Source of the DNA: Fasciola hepatica
Taxonomy: Eukaryota; Platyhelminthes; Trematoda; Plagiorchiida; Fasciolidae
Direction: 5' to 3'
Assembly (NCBI GenBank): GCA_948099385.1
Contig: CANUEZ040000199.1
Location: forward strand, 2,800,001-2,864,000
Length of the DNA stretch: 64,000 nucleotides
The notes below the pieces were generated by a model. That model was given only the letters and a program-made list of their open reading frames with translations, had not been told where the DNA came from and made no database searches. The translations under genes and the position numbers were made by a program. Below are positions 21,872 through 33,014 of the stretch, one piece after another; within the stretch, counting starts at the first letter, position 1, and the number at the start of each line of letters is the position of its first letter.

Positions 21872-24800
21872 TAGTTTTCAAACTCCCTTTTTGTGGACCC
21901 CATTGTCTTTTGGGCCATAGCCGCGCTTGATTCCTCCACTCGTGTTACTCACACATTTGTTCTACTTCTGTTTCACATCTGATCCTGCCATTTGCGTTTT
22001 TGATTCTCCCTCGACAAAGTCCGACAGGCACAGTCGTTGCACTTTCTCTGGAGTGCCGCACTAACTGGACTCAAGCCCCAGTAATGGCAACATTTTCTTT
22101 CTCTTCTCCTTTCTCTCCATTCTGTAACTTTCACTTTCTTTTGTTTTACGATTTCCTACAGAATGGTTTTATCCTCAGTCCGGTAATTCTGTTCCACCTT
22201 CATCCGTTTTGCCAAATATGGCATCAAATAATTTTCCAGTTCCTCCCATCCTGTCATCTTTTTTCTCATAGCCACGGCACGGCTAATAATAACCGGCATC
22301 CTGACATTCCTCTACTCACTATTCTCCCCCTTATCAGACCTTGTTATATTACACTTTAATTTGCATACGGTTACCTAGCCCACAATTAATAATCCGGTTC
22401 TAAGCTCCATGAAGACAATACTTACCCGCTGGACGTCACCTGACTTTGACTCACTATTACGCCTGGGGCTCAGGGTTTTGTGGTAGCTCTCCACCATCAA
22501 TCTGATCCTTATACAATGCCTTATTTTTCTAAGCAACACTCAACCTCGACTAATCAAGAAGTTGCCTCATTCGGACCTACAACCAATTTTCTACCGAAGC
22601 CATTCTCTCCCTTATTTACCAGTTTTTGGCATACTGAATGCCATGATCTTTACAGTTCATCAGTTCCCACCTTCAGCTTGCGCCTTCCGACCGAAAATCG
22701 TTGGCTTATCTGTCCTAGTCGGCCATTGCCACTGCACTAGCTAGCGTTCAACCTCCGCACAGCAAGTGATGAAAGATTTCCACCAACTTCGTCGTGCCAG
22801 TGAAGTTGCCCTGCATATCAAAATCGGCGGTGCGTTCACCAGATGGCTCACATACATATTGGAACCCCATCCGACTCTGTTATTGGCAAGAGCAAGCTGT
22901 TAAGTGATAGCCCCAGGAATGCTGGCATTATCTGAGTGATTGCTCCATCCTATCTCTTTTTCTTTCACTGCTTGTGGCAGAAACACCCCTGAAGGTTATG
23001 ACATCTGGTCTGTAGCGGTCTCACAATAAGGGGAAACAGCTGGCCCTAACAGTCTCGGGCCCAATGGGCCACGTGTAAAGAAAGGCGGGTCAAGGAGAAA
23101 AGAGAAGCTCACCCTACGGCGTAAATTTGCTTTCCATCTCCTCAATAAAAAAGAAAAAATTCACTTCAGGCTGGGAAGGTCTTGGGCTAATGCTCTCTTC
23201 CCCCTTCATTACAGATGGATTTCTGATAACGGTCCAGACCCGACCCTGCATATGGGAAACCCCACGCTTTCGAGTTAACCTGCAGTTCCTTTTGTCTAGA
23301 CCAGTGTGGGGTGACAGCACGCCATCCGATCTCTCCACGCATACTTGCCGACCCCGCCTTACTCAGCTTCAACCCTTTTGGGTTCCCTGCTAAATCCTTG
23401 ACTAGCTTGCTGATGTTTGATACAATAGTCGATACGCGGTATGAATAGTTACATCAAGTGACCTCTGCTCTGACGACACCCCGGCATTGATACGCCTACG
23501 CCTAACAGCCATAGGCAAAAGCCTCGCCTGTATTGGTTGTCGGAACGAGGAACGCAGTCACTGCACATTTGTAATTTATTATCCACAAGTTTACTTTTTC
23601 TATCCCCCTCGAGCCCAAGCACTAATAATGTTGTCCAAAGTCAGCGATGATTTGTCTGCTACCATGCACACTCAGTTACAAAACCAGAATTCTTACCGAC
23701 ACTAATTCCATTAGTAAACTTTTGTTCCTTTAATGATAGGTGCCCACCTTCACTTAGTTCTCTTGTCCCAGGCTATAACTCAGTGGTCTCATCGCCTTTT
23801 TCTTGCACTCCTCCGTTACTCGAGTCCTACCATGCTGATTACCATCCTTTAATAAACAATACTCACCGATCACCGTATTTGCTCACGGTTTGTTAGCACA
23901 CCATCCCACATAGCTAGCTTATGTATCTGATTACTTATTACCCCATGGAAAACCAGCACATTCGCATCCACATAAGAAGGCCTCACCTTAGCTCTGTGTG
24001 CTTCCTTTTCTTTTTATAATTTCTCCGCCCCCACCTACAGCCGGGTCAACAACCTGACTGCTGTCCTGCCTTTTACCAATACTATTTCTGACCCCACCCT
24101 CTTCCACTGTTTTATTTTTGACCCTCAACTAAGCCCCTTTACTGTTCTAACACCTATCAGCCTAACCACTTTGCACTCTGGCTAAGCATGCGCTTAATAT
24201 CCCCATCATCAACTAAAAGCCCTAAAAAAACTACCAGCCTCCGCCCGTTAGTCCCTAGTAGATCGGCCCACTGGCCATCAAGTAGCATTATCACTCTAAT
24301 TTCCGCTAAGTAGTTAATCATAAACCCCAGCTGGAGCATTCTCCAGACTGCCGCATTTCTCCTGTATTCCAGGACTCAGTGGTTACCTGAGTAGCCCGTC
24401 AACCAAATCGACGTTATCCCTGGATTACATAACGGACTAAACGGTTTGATCGATCGTATTGGCCGTGGTTAAACCTACACTCACACCTGATGACGCTTTA
24501 TATAGAGCACCTTACATTGCTAACCGGTGATCACAATCCCATAACCAGGATTACAATCATTCATGATAGTCTCACCGGACCGCCGGACGGATTCCTGACA
24601 TCACACATCAGCATCTATTTCCTGTACTCCACACGAATAGTTCAATTCATTCTGCATGCAGAACTGGAGTCTGGCCCTCGCCGTTGCGTTCCGTACCTAC
24701 TCTCCCTAGTTTGTCAGCCTAGCCCTTTGTGACTGCTGCCCTTATCTTGCACTACCAGCCAACAACGGCTACCAATGTCTTTATGAAACAAAATACCAAA

Positions 24801-25860
24801 CACTTGGTTATTCATTCTTTTATCACGTATGCAGAAAATCTCACTTTTACACTCAACTTCCTCCGTTCCATCGGGTCTGGCCTCTCCCAGTCACCGCAGT
24901 CCTTCTTTTCTCTTCGCCACCTGTGCATACTTGCTTCGTTGCATCAGCAGCTTGTCACCAAGCGTTTCCTGGACGGCTTGTTGAAACTTCTAGTTGTGTC
25001 CATCCACCATTCACGCTCCTTATAAGCACACTCCACTCCTGGTGAGAGCTTCTGCCACCATGTGATTTTCTATATAATATCAAAATTACCTATACAGAAA
25101 GACCAATCTGATTATCCCATTCGACTCACTTGCATTTGTATCACAGGCACCCCCACAATGAGTTATCCAATGGAGGGTCAATCTTCTCTATTTCCTGTAG
25201 GCATCTCCGGCTGCATTTTGATAACACCATGTTAACGTTATTTTTAATCTTCTTTTGGTAACACTCTCAACCAGTTTCTCAGTACTGATTCTTCAAATAT
25301 CCAGTTGTTGCCACACCACAACTCCTTCTACACTTCCCGACTCTTCTTTGAATCTCTTTCAGTCCACCGCTCTCTCTCTCTATCTTCATCGACTACACAC
25401 CAAATTTCATAGATCGCAGTGATCCGTTCTGGACTACCAGACCCGTCGTAGACAGTTATCGGCATTTATAAGGCAAGTTGTGTATTATTCTTGCATCAAC
25501 TCCCTGTTCATGTAGTGCTGTCCGACACCAGTTGCTTTATGGGTTCTTGCAAACACTGCCATTTTACCCTTCTTCAGTATCGCTTTTTCGGCATTCCCAC
25601 GTCCATCCCGCTAACCGCATCGTCCCCGTCCCGAATTCGAAACCGATTTGCAATGGCCGTGCTGACCTTCCCCTCTTTAGCTCACTTGACCACCGTCCAA
25701 GCTGATCGTTCTATTACTGCAATTGTGTGAACCATGTACTTAAAAATTTTGATTACTCTACATAACTCTGAGTTGCTGTGTTCTCTGATCATGTCTTGTG
25801 CATGTGTCTTGACCACGATCAAGAAATATACTATTATTATTATTATTATTTTTATTATTA
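21872..25860 (+). other. CR1-A 3' UTR (about 4 kb) with terminal hairpin
   Basis: Pyrimidine-rich on this strand and without credible coding. Landmarks shared with CR1-B lie at 23160-23350. It ends with GATCATG, the hairpin at 25807-25824 and a TTA tract (25830-25859). It is an unusually long 3' UTR for the clade. A small separate insertion inside it cannot be ruled out. Confidence 0.7.
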
Positions 25861-26455
25861 AGAAAGGAAAAGGGAGACTGGGATAGATGAGTGCACGCGT
25901 AAGAATAGAAAGTTTGAAAGAACCCAAGGGCGGATTCAAATATGTGCCCAGTGGATTTGAAGGTCAGGGTCGAATGCAGGAACCGGTTGAGCCAGTTGAA
26001 GGGGATTGAAACGTAGGAATTTTATATAAGAAGGACTGAAAATCTGCATGCAAAATTGTGGTAACGAGAAACTATGAATAAAACAAAAAGTAAAGGAAAG
26101 AAAAGAGGGAGAAGAACAAGAGAAACTCCGTTTGGTGGTAAGGAATTAGATAGCCGTGAAGTATGCTGCATTGCAATAAGAGAATGGTGTCATTTAAGCC
26201 ATACAAGTAGTCAGGGTTTATGGTAATTGAGAGTGTACTATAAAATGAAAATGGACGGTGCTGTCCAGAGGGAGACGAAATGACCGCCTTTACGTTGAGT
26301 GTCAAGATAGCGCCCGTAGGGACCGATTGGGAGTGCTCGGTGTTCCAGGATGACCAGCAGACTCCATGAACCACGGTGGTCGACACTGAAAAACACTTGC
26401 CACCAACTCGCGCGGCGCGCCCGAGGCCCAGCCACCAACAAACAGTTAAGAACCC
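25861..26455. other. Unassigned repeat-like sequence
   Basis: Purine-rich on the plus strand. Parts (25930-26200) resemble 27300-27530 inside CR1-H, for example GAAGGTCA, a GAGCC block and TTGCAATAAG. This could be another minus-strand CR1 3' UTR piece, but no terminal hairpin is present. Confidence 0.4.
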
Positions 26456-26716
26456 ATGAGCTTTGGATCGAATAAATTCGCGCTATACACCAAGGCATGT
26501 AATACTACCAGCAAGTGGATGGAGCTCTTTAGAGCCCCACAGGAGCAAAACGTGTCCGTCGTGGCAGTTACGGAAACATGGCTCTCTAAAGATGGCCACT
26601 TGCCGGTAGTAATACAAAGAGGGTTTTCTGTCTATAGTCAGAACAGGGGGCAAGACTGTGTACGGGGCGGAGAGGCCGACCTCATTAGGGCAGGCGGAAA
26701 CCATCTGGAATCGTAG
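26456..26716 (+). pseudogene. Endonuclease fragment, N-terminal part (cut by CR1-H)
   Basis: This reads VVAVTETWLSKDG, the Glu-containing catalytic block of an AP-like endonuclease, with KWMELFRAP upstream and a worn glycine-rich block (VRGGEADLI) downstream. The spacing fits the first 80-90 residues of the domain. The wording differs from the CR1 endonucleases in this window. The second half appears at 29720, on the far side of CR1-H. Confidence 0.6.
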
Positions 26717-27717
26717 ACCATGGGTTGTGCTTATAATAGATATAATAATAGTTTGTTCCGGAGACGCCCGAAGTACGCCTTAAGCATGATCAAAATGTTT
26801 ACAAGCAAAAAAGCTGACAGAAGAAATCAAGAAAAATTTGAAAATACGCAGGACCAAGAGGGGTAGGAAAAAGTAGAGGGGAGATAAGAGGGAGATAAAT
26901 GTATGCACACCAGGTGTAAATCAATTCTCGCAAATCGAGCAACGCGTAGCCAATTCAAAGGAATCCCAAAACCAGAACAAGATCGCTTCGTAGTTTCTGC
27001 GGTACTAAATTAAAATTCACAAAGGGTAAAAATATATGCAAACCTCAAGTATGCGGCCAAATAAACTTCACAGTAAAACCCAAAGGTTCGAAGCCCCGTG
27101 GCTCAAGCACGACAGTCAGAAACCGTCCAAGGCCAAATTGAAATGTCTCACATGGATAAACAAACGTGAAAATGTGTGGTATATGAGGTTATGCCAAATA
27201 TAGTCAAATTCACGAAGCATGTAGAATATTTGGGAGGATTTTCAGCATTTGTTCTTTACGCCAGAGAGTAATGGAGGGAGTTTGACTGAACCCGGACGTG
27301 GACTGAAATTTGGTCCCAGCAAACATGAAGGTCAACGTCACATGGGGCAGCAGGCTGAGCCGAGTAGAGGAGGAGGGAACAGGGAGTTCAAACGAGGGGG
27401 ACTGAAAATTGGCATGAGAAAATATCGTTAGGAGAAACGATGAAGAATATTGGAAAAAAGAAAAGAAGAACGAAATTTTGAGCTGTATAGCTGGGGACTG
27501 TGCTTTATTGCAATAAGCCAGCGGTTTCAATTTGAAAAAAGGAGCTAGCAATTCAAGACGTAAATAGTGAGTCATATGGCAGCAAAGCCGTGAAAGAGTC
27601 GAGATACGGTAAACCTGAGGCACAGTTATGGACAAAATTGACCCATATTGTGAGGGTCGGAGGCGTGGTGGCATGAGAACTGGCCGGCGAAGAACTGAAG
27701 GAGGCAGAAAAAATTTC

Positions 27718-27754
<37 letters not shown>

Positions 27755-29712
27755 CAGGAGCAAATAGCGATCGAGAGACGAAAAGCTGCAGTGGCAGTGC
27801 CTGGAAGAGACAGGTAGGGTTGGGGCAAATAGTACGGAATTAACTTGGATAAACCCTGATGAGTTTGTTTATGACAGGTGAACATGGGGGACTGAGAGCA
27901 AAAGAGAACCAACTTTAGGAGCACAGAAGTGGTGGCTGTAGGCAGATGTTGATAAACGAGGGAATATTAAGGAAAGAATCGACGAACACAGGTGAGAATG
28001 AATCTAACAGTCTGATTGTAGCAGGTGTGACATGCGGGGAAGGTTGAACATGGGTGAAGCATTGTTAAATGGACGTGCATTATGCAGTAAGATGGCCGTG
28101 AAAATGGCTGGAGAAGGCAGAGCGATTGGAAGTACGGGGTGGTTGGAGAGTTGTAAGAGATCACCGGGGAGGGGCAACTTGGAGGTCAGGAGAACTGTGG
28201 TGCAAAGACGCATCACATGTAACCGGGAATAACATGGAAGAGAAATAAGGATGTGGAGGAGCAGAAAGATCAGGCAATGGCAGACCACATGGTTCGAAAC
28301 TGTACGCAGGAACGATGATGTCACGATGACGTTACACTAGGTGGGACGAGGGAAAGCAGCGCGGCCTGAAAGGCAAAATACAGATGTCTGTGGCGAGCGG
28401 TGTACGAAGCAGACGAGGGCGTTGACCAAAGAAAATCAGGTGAGGGATGTTCAGTCAGATTGTTTCAATGTAGATGGCGCAGGATGAAGACCGAGAGAAG
28501 AAAAGAACCCGAACGGGAAAGCCTGTCATGTAACAAAAGTGCACATGAAACAGTTGTGCAGCGGAGTTCGGGGAATGGAACCGGAGAGTTGCGTGCCAAT
28601 ACACAAGTGGATTTAGCCGGAGGTTGCTAATTGGTACTTTGCCTAAGCGGAGGATCCACCGAAGAATTACCGATTCGGACATGGAAAATATGGAGGTGTT
28701 AAAAAGGTAATAAATTTCGTCGTAAAAATACCCAATGATTGGAACGGCGAGTTCTTATATGGTGATTGGTCATGGTTACGGATTTGTCTGGTGCATAATG
28801 ATGAAAAGTATAAGATGGGCAAAAGAGTATATCGCAAAACGGTAGCCAGTGAGGTATGCGATCAGTGAGCCTTATGATTATATGGAGGTAACAAGTGAAT
28901 ACTGATTAGGAACCGACGGGGGCGAAATATGGAGGAGGAGAAGATATTTCGGGCTTGGGCTGAGTAAAAGGAATAGGGCAAGAGTGACATCACGTTGTGA
29001 GGGTTGTCATTGCAAAAAACGACAGGAACAGACGCAGAATGGATAAGAGCGCATAGAGAGGTAGAACGAAACGGAAGGGAAGTGATAAGAGTGCTGACAA
29101 AGACGACAGATGAGCGAATCATGGCGGAAGAATGGTAAGAGCATGCGGTCCCCAACGGACAGTGCAGAATGCCGTAGGGCGAGCAGAGTTGGAGTGTGCA
29201 ATCCACAACTAGAGCTGGTGGGTGGGGCTGGCCGTGCACTGGACGCACAACCTGAAATACACTTTGTGAAGTGAACACGGGAGGTGTGATCCACCAGTCT
29301 AATTGCGCTCACACATTGTTGCAGACGGCCTGCACGCCCGACGTGCGCCGGCCAATGCAGGGGATCTCACCGCGCCCCGCACCGTTGGGATTGGAGTGAA
29401 CGATCATCGATGGTTGTTTGGAGGGCTGAGACACCACGATAAGTTCCATGGTTTAGGACCAGTCGGTCAGGTTGTGGGAACTTGGACAACAGCCAACGGG
29501 ACCGGCGAGTGGTGGACGGTCGTGTACCAATATCATCCAATTGCGCCTGCCAGGGAGGTGATCAGTAAAGTGCCCGAGGTGGTTGGCCGTCATCGAGGAT
29601 CACTCAAAAGGGAAAGGGGATAGAGAAGCGCAGTCTGGCTATGCCCAAGCTGAGGATCAACGGTTAACGGAAAGAAGAACAAAAGTGAAGTGCGGGATCA
29701 TCGATGCAACTG
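26717..29712 (-). mobile_element. CR1-H, 5'-truncated element consisting of 3' UTR only
   Basis: Read on the minus strand it ends with GATCATG, a hairpin at 26756-26772 (TTCGGG...CTCCGGAA, one bulge) and an ATT-rich tail at 26732-26750, which is the same layout as the other CR1 ends. The far side (about 29640-29712) matches 52660-52730 in the 3' UTR of CR1-F, including GCTGAGGATCAACGGTTAAC. The block at 29310-29400 matches 47470-47545 in CR1-I. A (TA)n tract lies at 27722-27749. There is no coding sequence. The first 15-20 bases of this interval may belong to the endonuclease host sequence. Confidence 0.65.
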
Positions 29713-30110
29713 CGCTCGGCTACCCTCATACTCCCGGACAGAGGGGTAAATGTGGTTTGTGTGTATAGGGCCACAGGTACAAACCGAGATGAGGAAGTTC
29801 AATTTCTCCAAGTATTTGCCGTGCCTGTTAAGGAGGCTAATAAGATCCTCGTATTTGGAGATTCCAACCTACCGCACATACACTGGGTGGTCGGGGCATG
29901 TACTCCAAGGGCCCAAGAGGAGGAATGCTTACAATGGCTGCATTCGAATGCTCTGTTCCAACAAGTGAGGGAAAATACTTAGTATAGAGCTGATTGTACA
30001 CCGTACCTGTTGGATCTAATGATAAAAAATCGAGAGCAAAGCTGTGGAACTCCAGGTTTACTCCCTGCCGGTTAAGAGCGACCATGTGTGTCGAAATTAC
30101 TACCTAAATG
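29713..30110 (+). pseudogene. Endonuclease fragment, C-terminal part
   Basis: This reads VNVVCVYRATG, ILVFGDSNLPHIHW (the GDFN block with Phe to Ser) and LLDLMIKN (the LDL block), then frays. The order matches the second half of an AP-like endonuclease, so it and the piece at 26456 are the two halves of one domain. A stop lies at 29980. It may belong to a different clade from the CR1 reverse transcriptase that follows, because the blocks are unlike those of CR1-A, -B, -E and -F. Confidence 0.6.
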
Positions 30111-30149
30111 CGTCATCTCAAAGTAGCCTCGCCTTCGATCAGAAGCTTT

Positions 30150-31380
30150 GCAAATATGGACAACCCTGGGCCTCGAAATACACTTGGAATTGATGGCGGA
30201 ATTATTGTCGCTGCTGCCCTCATAGATCTCCAGAACTTAGCCCTTTAACATGGCATTTTTCCATCCCAGTCGAAAACTTCAACAATTATCCCCATCGACT
30301 TAAAACGTCCGGTGCTGGATAGTTCAAACTATCGTCCTGTTAACCACGCCTCTTGGGCTGCCAGAATAACGGAAGGTTCGATTAAACAACGGAAGTCCGA
30401 TTTCCTCCAGCTCCATAGCCCCGTCCACAGCAGCCGACTTGGCTTCCAAAAATCATGTTCTTTTACCACATGTCAATTTGATTTCTTCGGCTTCCTGACC
30501 ACTGCTGCTGACAATGGCAAATCTATGATAATCACTTACCTCAGTATGTCCGAGGCACCAGACCAAGTTCCTCACTGTCGGTTAATTACAAGACCCCGGG
30601 CTGACGGTATCCATTGCCTGCTTTTATTGTGGATCACTTCTTACCCATCAGACCGAACCTAGGTTGCATATGGTAATGGTCACCTATCGCATCCAGTGCC
30701 TGTCACCAGTGGAGTTATACAAGGAGGCATTCATGGCCAGCTATTTTTCTTACTCCATATGGACTACATTTTTCCGGTTTGGCAGTATGACACTCTCTTC
30801 TTCTTCGCTGATAACATCAAAATCGTTCATGAGTTCCATCATCAAGATCTGGACACAACTCTATCCGATATAGATAATGATCTAAAGAAACTTGGTCAAC
30901 GATGCAGTGATTGGCAGGTGTGCTTCCTGATATCCGAAAGCTTCTACATAACCTACAAGTTTCAAGTCCTTCCCAGAACCCTGTCACTGAATCAAGTGCC
31001 CACCGCTGCAAGGTCATCAGTGAGAGATCTTGGGCTTCGATACATCAACAACCTGCAATGCTTGAAACGTGTATTATTCCAGAGGGCCAGGGCCAGACAG
31101 ACAGTAGGCCTTGTTCTCGGATCACTTAAAGTGAAAATAGTATTCTCAATACACACCAATCCCTTGCAGTACCCCACCTCGAATACTGCCCCATTTTTTC
31201 GCGGAACATATAAAATTGATAGGATACGGCCTGAGAAAATCCAGCGCATGCCTACCAAGAATCCAATAGGATTTTCTTCCCACTGAGACAAAATAGAGCA
31301 AAGCCCTCGCCAGAACTTGACCCCTTATGGCTTAGACATGTTAGACTCAACTTTCGCTCTGCTTTCGCCTCTTTAAGCTC
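30150..31380 (+). pseudogene. CR1-D reverse transcriptase, heavily decayed
   Basis: Blocks in order: TIIPIDLKRPVLDSSNYRPV, RLGFQKSCSFTTCQFDFF, a motif A region with its Asp lost (YLSMSEAPDQVPH where LDMTKAFDRVSH is usual), VTSGVIQGGIHGQLFFL (motif B), FFADNIKI (motif C, second Asp changed to Asn), SVRDLGLRY and a worn C-terminal stretch to about 31380. Several stops and frameshifts are present. No 3' UTR tail can be assigned, because CR1-C is inserted a few hundred bases downstream. Confidence 0.8.
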
Positions 31381-32087
31381 TATATAGTTTTCCCTACCCC
31401 ATCCCAACCCTACAAGCCACTATTCCACAGTCGAGGCTTGCAATAAGATTTATTTGCTTTTTTATAAAGTACCCAAAGTCTTGAAAAAAGCTATTCCTAA
31501 ATATTCGTAAATTTGCGTCAATGGACCAGTTTAGCCATACCCTAGAACCACAACTTACAGTTGGTCATCTGTTGCCTTCCACCTGCATTATATGTAAGGG
31601 CCGGTTGTAAGGAATCTCCCCAGACACACTAATATTTCATGTTTTCTTGACATCAATCGCTCAGATACACCATTTGCATGTTTTTAAGCACTGCATGCCT
31701 TCATTAACCAACGTTTGTTTGTTCGCGTCCAAGGCGCTACTCAGTCATGTCCTGTGTTAGACCTACGAGAAGCAAGTGCTCTTTTCTTGCAAGCCGCAAA
31801 TCGGTTCTCGTTTTCTGAGCCCATCTGATTGCATAATTGTGGTTTGCATCTATATCATATCATAGTTCATTTACTAATCTAGTATCGTAGAATCTCACGG
31901 ATAATCACCTTCTGATCTCGGGACCCATTGCGAATTTGGCTGCGTATTCCTCAAAAGCTTCATACCATAATCCGTTGATCAATTTGGAACGATAAAATAC
32001 GCAAAATGCCATGAATCTGGACGGGAAGTAACACGGCTAGTCACTGCGAACGTTTTGGGAACTTTTAATTCTATAGTTGACGCTAAA
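31381..32087 (+). other. Probable remnant of CR1-D 3' sequence
   Basis: No motif, hairpin or tail is visible. Its position between the end of the CR1-D reverse transcriptase and the start of CR1-C suggests old 3' UTR. Confidence 0.3.
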
Positions 32088-33014
32088 TCAGTACAGTTAA
32101 CTAAAATTAGGCGGTCATACCACCCCGGGACAGATGCCCTACCACCGGCTACTTTTAGTCTAGGTGGCACTGATATCCCATTCTTGCTGTCAAAGGTTTT
32201 AAATTTATCTATGAGCAGTAGCTTTTTCCCCTCCCATTGGAAAACATCAGTTATTATCCCAATTCCTAAGAAAGGTTCACGCCAGGACCTAACCAACTAT
32301 CGACCAGTGAACCACACCCCTATAGTTTCCCGAATTATGGAAAGACTGATAAAAAATAATCTGACAGCTCATCTACTGAACAATAGCCTCATTAACGCTG
32401 GACAGCACGGTTTTCTTCAAAAAAGATCCTGTGCCACCTGTATGTGTGACTTCATTAACCTAATAACTACTGCCACTAACAGTGGTAAATCAGTGATTGT
32501 AATCCTCCTTGACATGACTAAAGCTTTCGATCGAGTATCCCACAATGGGCTCATGGCGAAGATGAAAACCTACGGAAATGTTGACCCGATCCTGAGTTGG
32601 TTTTCATCATATCTAACATCCCGAAAGCAGGTGGTGGACGTTGATGGCAGTTTATCACCACCTCGACCAGTTACTAGTGGAGTTATTCAGGGTAGTGTAC
32701 TAGGTCCCTTACTTTTTCTTATATATGTTCATGACATTTTTAACATCATCACACACGGGGCTGCATTCCTTTTTGCAGACGACATAAAAATTATGTACTC
32801 CTTTGAACCTGACGCCTTAGCTTCTACCATTGCTAGCATAACGAGCGATTTACTATCGCTAGACTCATGGACCAACCAATGGTTGATGAAATTCTCCGCT
32901 GTCAAAAGTTGTATCCTTATGTATAAGTGTCAGGTTCCCGCAGAAACGTTTAAAACTAATGATCAGTTCATCCCCAACAGTCCGGAGGTAAGGAGCTTGG
33001 GATTACAATATTCT
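32088..33014 (+). pseudogene. CR1-C reverse transcriptase, first part
   Basis: An open frame with all polymerase motifs: GTDALPPATF (fingers), NYRPVNHTPI, GQHGFLQKRSC, ILLDMTKAFDRVSH (motif A Asp), VTSGVIQGSVLGPLLFL (motif B) and FLFADDIKIMYSF (motif C, both Asp present). It lacks the endonuclease because of 5' truncation and is cut at the palm-thumb border by CR1-G. The catalytic core itself shows no stop, unlike the older copies. Confidence 0.9.
32917..33014 (+). repeat. 98-bp target-site duplication of CR1-G, left copy
   Basis: Starts TTATGTATAAGTG and ends TACAATATTCT. It recurs at 35770-35867 with two mismatches, one private to each side when compared with CR1-E (61972-62070). Confidence 0.85.

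Larger units (their letters stand above)
17002..25860 (+). mobile_element. CR1-A, main part: rest of ORF1, ORF2 and 3' UTR
   Basis: This continues the element whose leader lies at 4742-5066. Together the two parts are about 9.2 kb, close to the 9.1 kb of CR1-F. ORF1 is frameshifted, ORF2 has three in-frame stops, and the 3' UTR is about 4 kb. The end is a hairpin (25807-25824, TCTTGA paired with TCAAGA), AATATACTA and a TTA tract. Confidence 0.85.

Noticed and set aside
27220..27674. Minus-strand open frame of about 150 codons as a host gene
   Set aside because: It lies inside CR1-H 3' UTR sequence, is low in complexity and has no recognisable domain.
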